From: Stentor coeruleus | Lineage: Eukaryota; Ciliophora; Heterotrichea; Heterotrichida; Stentoridae | DNA length: 64,000 bases | Direction: 5' to 3' | Assembly (NCBI GenBank): GCA_001970955.1 | Contig: MPUH01000285.1 | Span: 1 to 64,000 of the forward strand | In this document: in pieces, positions 58,810 through 64,000 of the stretch | Layout of the letters: every line of letters begins with the position of its first letter | How positions within the stretch are numbered: position 1 is the stretch's first letter | Program-made: the position numbers and the translations under genes | Notes under the pieces: model-generated | The model's input: the letters and a program-made list of their open reading frames with translations, nothing else | Told to the model about the DNA's origin: nothing | The model's database searches: none

Positions 58810-61611
58810 TTATTCATCTAATTTTATCCTTTTCTCCATACCCTCTTCATACTCAGAACCTCTTTTTTCACCAACGTCATCTTTAAAAACTTCAATTGGG
58901 TCTTCTTCATCCTTCCCATCAAAAGCTATCCTCTTATACCCTCTTAAAAACTCCTCAGCTTTCTTAACCCCATCTCTAAACACTTCCATCATATCATTTT
59001 CCAAACCTTCATGTTTTTTCTCAACCTTTTCACAATGCTTACCCAAACTTTCCACAACTTTATTCACAGCATTTACACAAGTTCTATCTTTAATACACTT
59101 ATTAAGTCCTTTAAGAAGTTTATAAGCAAGGCTCATTTCTATATGATTAAAACTGAGAAAATTTAATTGAATAAGCATTCTAGGGTAAATTTTACCTTGA
59201 GCTAGATCAGGATATTGTAAAGCAAGTTGGGATAAAATAAAAAACATATAAAAGTGGAAATTTATGTTTGTTGAGAATTTCGCATGTTTTTGTAGATAAG
59301 CTGGGTTTAAGTAAAGAAAAACAAAACTGAATATTTTGTTAACATTGATTGTTGAGAGGTTAAGACCAGAGTAGAGTTTATTGATATTTGCTGATATAAG
59401 GGATAAAGATAAGAGGAATCCATCAGCTAAGGATTTAGAGTTGGTTTCTGAGACTAAAGGAAAATGTGTGAAAAACACATGGAGGACTTGTTTGACTGGG
59501 TCTGGGGATTCAGAATCAAAAAAGCATAAAAGAAGCTTGGCTAAAAGGTCAGGTCTACGGCTACGTTCAAGTAATAAAAGCTTACAAATACCTTCAACAG
59601 CAACAGATCGCATAGGCAAATTCGCACATTCAGTATATTTGCTAACTATTTCTAATATATTCCCACCTAATAAATCAAGTTCAGTTTTTCTAGTTTCTTC
59701 AAATTCAAAAACCATGAAAAAGTCCAGAACCGCTTTTAAAGCTGTAAATTCTAACACCCCAACTGCATATTTTTGAAGTATCACTTTGAATATATAAAGA
59801 TATTCTTTACATGCTTGTGGATGATTTAAACAAAATAACCCTAAACATTCAATTGCTAAAACATTTATATGACGTTCTTTGAATTTTAATGATGGGTAAA
59901 TCAATGTTTGGATTATTTCAGTAACTTCAGCATCCATTACCCCATGTTTAGTTAATCTGAGCATTTCACATGTTAACATAAGACTTCTATATAAGATATC
60001 TAGTATATGATTGTTAGTGTTTTCTAGTTCTTGATCAGCTTTGTTTATTTCTTCTTCAAGTTGAAGTTTTCTTAAAAGGGTTTCTTGGCTTGTGCTACAC
60101 TCTCCAACAAGCCCGATTTCATTTGCCAGAGCTTTTTCTTCATCTTCAAGGTTTAGGAGTTTGTTTTCAAGATAATCACGTTTTTCAAACAGAGAAATTT
60201 CACCCATGTCAATATTTGGCATTATCGGTTCTCGGACTTCGTTTATAACTTCAATAAGAATACGACAAAACTCAGTTTCTTGATCTTTAAGAAGGTATCT
60301 AATACAAGAAACCATCTGGGCAACTACATCTTGGGCACATGTTGGGAAATAATCCTCTAAGCCAAGTTTATAGTATTTTTCCTGTATTTCCAAAGACTCT
60401 TTTATAACTCTAGCCTTTAAAGGATACTCTTCACACATTTCCTTTAAAATTCCCATCAATGCTGTTCTTGTAAATTCTTCCCCTAAATCCAAGCACATAC
60501 TAATCCTCAGTACATTTTGTGTATACATCAAAGGATACTCATTATGCAAAAACCCTAATCCTAGTTTAGACAACTCAGGCATCAAACTATATAAAAGATT
60601 TTCGTTTTTACTTTTTAAACTCTCTATACTCATTCTTAATATAAGCAATTCTTCACATGTTATTTCTGTAATTTTATTTATATTCCCTGTTATAACATCA
60701 GTAAGTTGTTCTATAGTTGCAACATTTTCACATACATATTTAAAACCTTTAAGTATTTCTCTTTGTTTTTTACTATCAGTATGAGTTATTTGTAATAAAC
60801 CTGATAATGATATTAAACCATTTGTTTTTATATATTCTGTCAATATTGTTGATGCTGCTTCACGTACTTCTTTATCTCTATCCATTACAGACATTAATAA
60901 TATATCTTTACAATAAGAATTGTCTTGTAAATCTTTAAGTTTTCTACATGCTGCAAGTCTTACACTTGGTTCATTATCTTTAAGCCTTTTACTTATCCCT
61001 TTACAAGCTCGTTTATCTATAGAAATCTCCCCAATGATATGTTTTCTTATATCTTTATCAGGTTCATAATTCATAGCTTTAAGCAATTCAACTGTCATTT
61101 CACACTTTTTCGCTATGTTTACAGCATGAAATCTAATCCCTGCATGTTTATCTTTTAATAATTCTTTACATATCCTGGTTGTCTTATCGAAAAGATGTGC
61201 TGGGATAGCTAAAGCTTGTAAATTTAAAGATAAAACCTTATCTAAAAGCCATGAACTCGCATGTCTCTGTATTTTTTCTCTTGCTTCACATCCCATAAGA
61301 AGAAGTTTTATCATGTTTGTAAAGAGTCTAAGCATTTCAGCTGAGTCTTCAGGTTTTTTTTGACGAATATCTGCTAATGAGGCATAGATAACTTTAAGTC
61401 CACGTAAAGAATTTTGATCTTTATGGAAAAGAACACAAAGTTGAAGGAAAATGTTTTGAATAGCTTTGAAATATGATGATGAGTCTTGATCAAAAAGACT
61501 ATAGAGCTGGTTTATGTAACGACGGGGAACTGATTTGTAAGGAAGGGCTAAGGAGATACTTGTATGGATATCTTCGTAGGTATTTTGCATTTGAATATTA
61601 TATGCCGCCAT
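58810..61611 (-). CDS. NCAPG: Condensin subunit CAP-G (NCAPG/YCG1-like)
   Basis: Protein of 933 aa built of HEAT repeats. LLKDKHAGIRFHAVNIAKK, RLKDNEPSVRLAACRKLKDL and SVMDRDKEVREAASTILTEY are typical N-terminal repeats. HINVLAIECLGLFCLNHPQACKEYLYIF matches the C-terminal CAP-G segment. A Glu/Asp-rich insert lies at about 490-540 and the tail is acidic and charged, ending KRIKLDE. CAP-G is a HEAT subunit of condensin I that binds DNA with the kleisin CAP-H and compacts mitotic chromosomes. In a ciliate it is expected to act in micronuclear mitosis, perhaps in macronuclear amitosis (inference). No intron in 2.8 kb. The 5' flank is strongly G-rich on plus. Confidence 0.88.
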   Translation of the reverse strand: MAAYNIQMQNTYEDIHTSISLALPYKSVPRRYINQLYSLFDQDSSSYFKAIQNIFLQLCVLFHKDQNSLRGLKVIYASLADIRQKKPEDSAEMLRLFTNMIKLLLMGCEAREKIQRHASSWLLDKVLSLNLQALAIPAHLFDKTTRICKELLKDKHAGIRFHAVNIAKKCEMTVELLKAMNYEPDKDIRKHIIGEISIDKRACKGISKRLKDNEPSVRLAACRKLKDLQDNSYCKDILLMSVMDRDKEVREAASTILTEYIKTNGLISLSGLLQITHTDSKKQREILKGFKYVCENVATIEQLTDVITGNINKITEITCEELLILRMSIESLKSKNENLLYSLMPELSKLGLGFLHNEYPLMYTQNVLRISMCLDLGEEFTRTALMGILKEMCEEYPLKARVIKESLEIQEKYYKLGLEDYFPTCAQDVVAQMVSCIRYLLKDQETEFCRILIEVINEVREPIMPNIDMGEISLFEKRDYLENKLLNLEDEEKALANEIGLVGECSTSQETLLRKLQLEEEINKADQELENTNNHILDILYRSLMLTCEMLRLTKHGVMDAEVTEIIQTLIYPSLKFKERHINVLAIECLGLFCLNHPQACKEYLYIFKVILQKYAVGVLEFTALKAVLDFFMVFEFEETRKTELDLLGGNILEIVSKYTECANLPMRSVAVEGICKLLLLERSRRPDLLAKLLLCFFDSESPDPVKQVLHVFFTHFPLVSETNSKSLADGFLLSLSLISANINKLYSGLNLSTINVNKIFSFVFLYLNPAYLQKHAKFSTNINFHFYMFFILSQLALQYPDLAQGKIYPRMLIQLNFLSFNHIEMSLAYKLLKGLNKCIKDRTCVNAVNKVVESLGKHCEKVEKKHEGLENDMMEVFRDGVKKAEEFLRGYKRIAFDGKDEEDPIEVFKDDVGEKRGSEYEEGMEKRIKLDE

Positions 61612-62317
61612 TTGCCAACAAGTTTTGAATTTAAAAAAATTGTTGGGTTTTGGGAGGAGGTAAGGAAGGAGGGGTTTTTTGTTGTAGGGTTTGTGAAGAT
61701 AAGGTGTGAACTGATAGATTTTGGAGGGTTAGGAATTTATGTAGAAGGGTTGGCTGGATGATGAGTATGTGAGTTTAGGTGGGGAATTTAAGGGTGATTT
61801 TGGATGGGTTTATAGGGTTTTTATAGAGGATTGCGCTTTTTTTAGGTTTTAAAACTTTTAAGAGAGTTTGCGGGTTTTGTTTAGTTTTTTAGCATAGGAA
61901 AGAAGTTTTATATATAGCTTTTAAGTAAGGTAAAAGAGTTGTTTTTACTTTTTTGATATAGAAGTTCAATGAAATCAGCAATTCCACCAATAAAAAACTA
62001 CATAAACAAATTTAAATCAAAAAAGCTAAATTTTCATATAAAACTACCCTATACCTTAATCATAATATAAATCCCACATATTTTATCTAATCAAACCATA
62101 ACTTCCACTATAAATAAACTTATAACTAAACCTGCGCTTTCAAATAAAACTCTATCCACATTTATAATAATCAGCATTCTAATTTTTCAAAAGAAAAAAA
62201 TCATCATTTCACCTATAAAAACCCCTCAAAAAATCTACATAAAATCCTCAAAAACCCAATCATATCCTAACATCCAATAATCACATCCATCTAATAACTC
62301 TTAAAAAATCCATATAA
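61612..62317. promoter_or_regulatory. Divergent intergenic region with opposite strand-composition halves
   Basis: Between the CAP-G start (minus) and the KRR1 start (plus). On the plus strand 61620-61900 is very G-rich and almost without C; from about 61960 to 62317 it is C-rich and almost without G. Each half is thus C-rich/G-poor on the strand of its own gene. No open frame is supported (a 65-codon frame at 61564-61761 lies in the G-rich part). Promoter role is inferred. Confidence 0.6.
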
Positions 62318-63325
<1,008 letters not shown>

Positions 63326-63774
63326 ATCAGTAGAAATAATAGATTCTTTTAAAGGACTTTATTAATAATTTCTCAGTTATTGAATTGAAATATGCTAGAA
63401 TTTTTAAAAATATCCTTTCTCTAAGATGAAGTTTTAGTAAATATTGCAGTAACTGTTAAAAGCATAAGTGTTGTTATAAAATATAACCAAGTTTATCATC
63501 AATTTACATCCGACCTCAAATTATTTAGATTATTTTCCTATCTATCATGTAACTATTATTAAATCTAAATATTATTTTCATAATCTCTCAGTCAGTCTCA
63601 AATTTATTTAAAGCCTTTTATCCATTTAAATCCTACAAATAACTTCATAAATAAACAAATTTTTTAATATAAAAATCAACACCAACAATAAAAATTCATA
63701 ACAAATCTTATAAAACTTCTCAAACTTTATATCTTCATATTCATACGCTTAAACCATTTTATTTAAAAATTCAA
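63326..63774. other. Intergenic region, no gene seen
   Basis: AT-rich. From about 63480 the plus strand is C-rich and G-poor, as before other plus-strand starts in this window. No open frame supported. Confidence 0.6.
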
Positions 63775-64000
63775 ATGGAAGGGTACACTGAAGTATTTGC
63801 TTGGGGAGGAGATCATTTTGGTCAGCTTGGTCTAGGAAACAAGTATTCAGGGAAGACTTATGCATATCCTCGTTTCTGTTCATTTAATATCCTAATCAAA
63901 GATATCGCTTGCGGAGAAGAACATTCATCTTTCATTTCTCAATCAGGTCATGTATACTGTATGGGTAGCAATAGTGATGGTCGTTTAGGACTTGGCGATA
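63775..64000 (+). CDS. RCC1-like repeat protein, 5' part only
   Basis: From ATG at 63775 the first 75 codons are open to the window end. They carry RCC1 repeat hallmarks: EVFAWGGDHFGQLGLGNKY, then IACGEEHSSFISQSGHVYC and GSNSDGRLGLGD. RCC1-type propellers act as Ran exchange factors, or in ciliates often in other kinases and E3 ligases. Which one this is cannot be told from the N-terminus. The rest lies beyond the window. Confidence 0.85.
   Translation, partial: MEGYTEVFAWGGDHFGQLGLGNKYSGKTYAYPRFCSFNILIKDIACGEEHSSFISQSGHVYCMGSNSDGRLGLGD

Overview
This window looks like macronuclear DNA of a heterotrich ciliate, most probably Stentor or a close relative. It is very AT-rich. Long genes mostly lack introns, and the introns that can be recognised are only 15-16 nt (GTAA...TAG/CAG). 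The standard genetic code fits: TAA, TAG and TGA all terminate genes, and a 3574-codon frame contains none of them. Ciliary and cytoskeletal genes typical of ciliates are present (CFAP251/WDR66, an SF-assemblin, NEK-type kinase). The species name is an inference; code and intron length are read from the sequence.

Layout. 0.2-7 kb: MCM8 helicase, a VPS20/CHMP6-like ESCRT-III gene with two in-frame UAA codons, an SF-assemblin and an unknown gene, all on the minus strand. 7-16 kb: a repeat-bearing gap, then a 1352-aa coiled-coil protein and a 328-aa unknown on plus, converging on a DBP5-like helicase on minus. 16-29 kb: sparse. It holds a ubiquitin E2, an unknown acidic protein, an ArfGAP, a membrane-anchored unknown and a coiled-coil gene with one tiny intron. 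Between them lie a pogo-like MITE, a decayed pogo-like transposase and other gene remnants. 29-43 kb: NEK-like kinase, IST1, CFAP251, an inactive pepsin-like membrane protein, a four-TM protein, and an RBR ubiquitin ligase divergent from an inactive ERI1-like/RRM protein. 43.5-54.2 kb: one intronless 3574-aa surface protein on minus. 54.5-64 kb: UBE2J-type E2, a coiled-coil protein, a probable beta-propeller protein, condensin CAP-G, KRR1, and the first 75 codons of an RCC1-like gene.

The genes do not form operons or one pathway. Several belong to shared housekeeping themes: ESCRT-III (VPS20, IST1), ubiquitin (two E2s, one RBR E3), RNA (DBP5, KRR1, ERI1-like/RRM) and chromosomes (MCM8, CAP-G).

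The most interesting signals are in genome organisation. (1) Two divergent start codons share a perfect 18-bp palindrome and are only 12 bp apart. (2) Strand composition follows transcription: C-rich/G-poor before starts and G-rich/C-poor after stops, on the coding strand. (3) Starts are commonly preceded directly by TATAAA/TAATAAA-like sequence. (4) Two otherwise conserved genes carry in-frame UAA codons. (5) Two enzyme-fold proteins have lost their visible catalytic residues. No virus-like element, rRNA, tRNA or CRISPR array was recognised.
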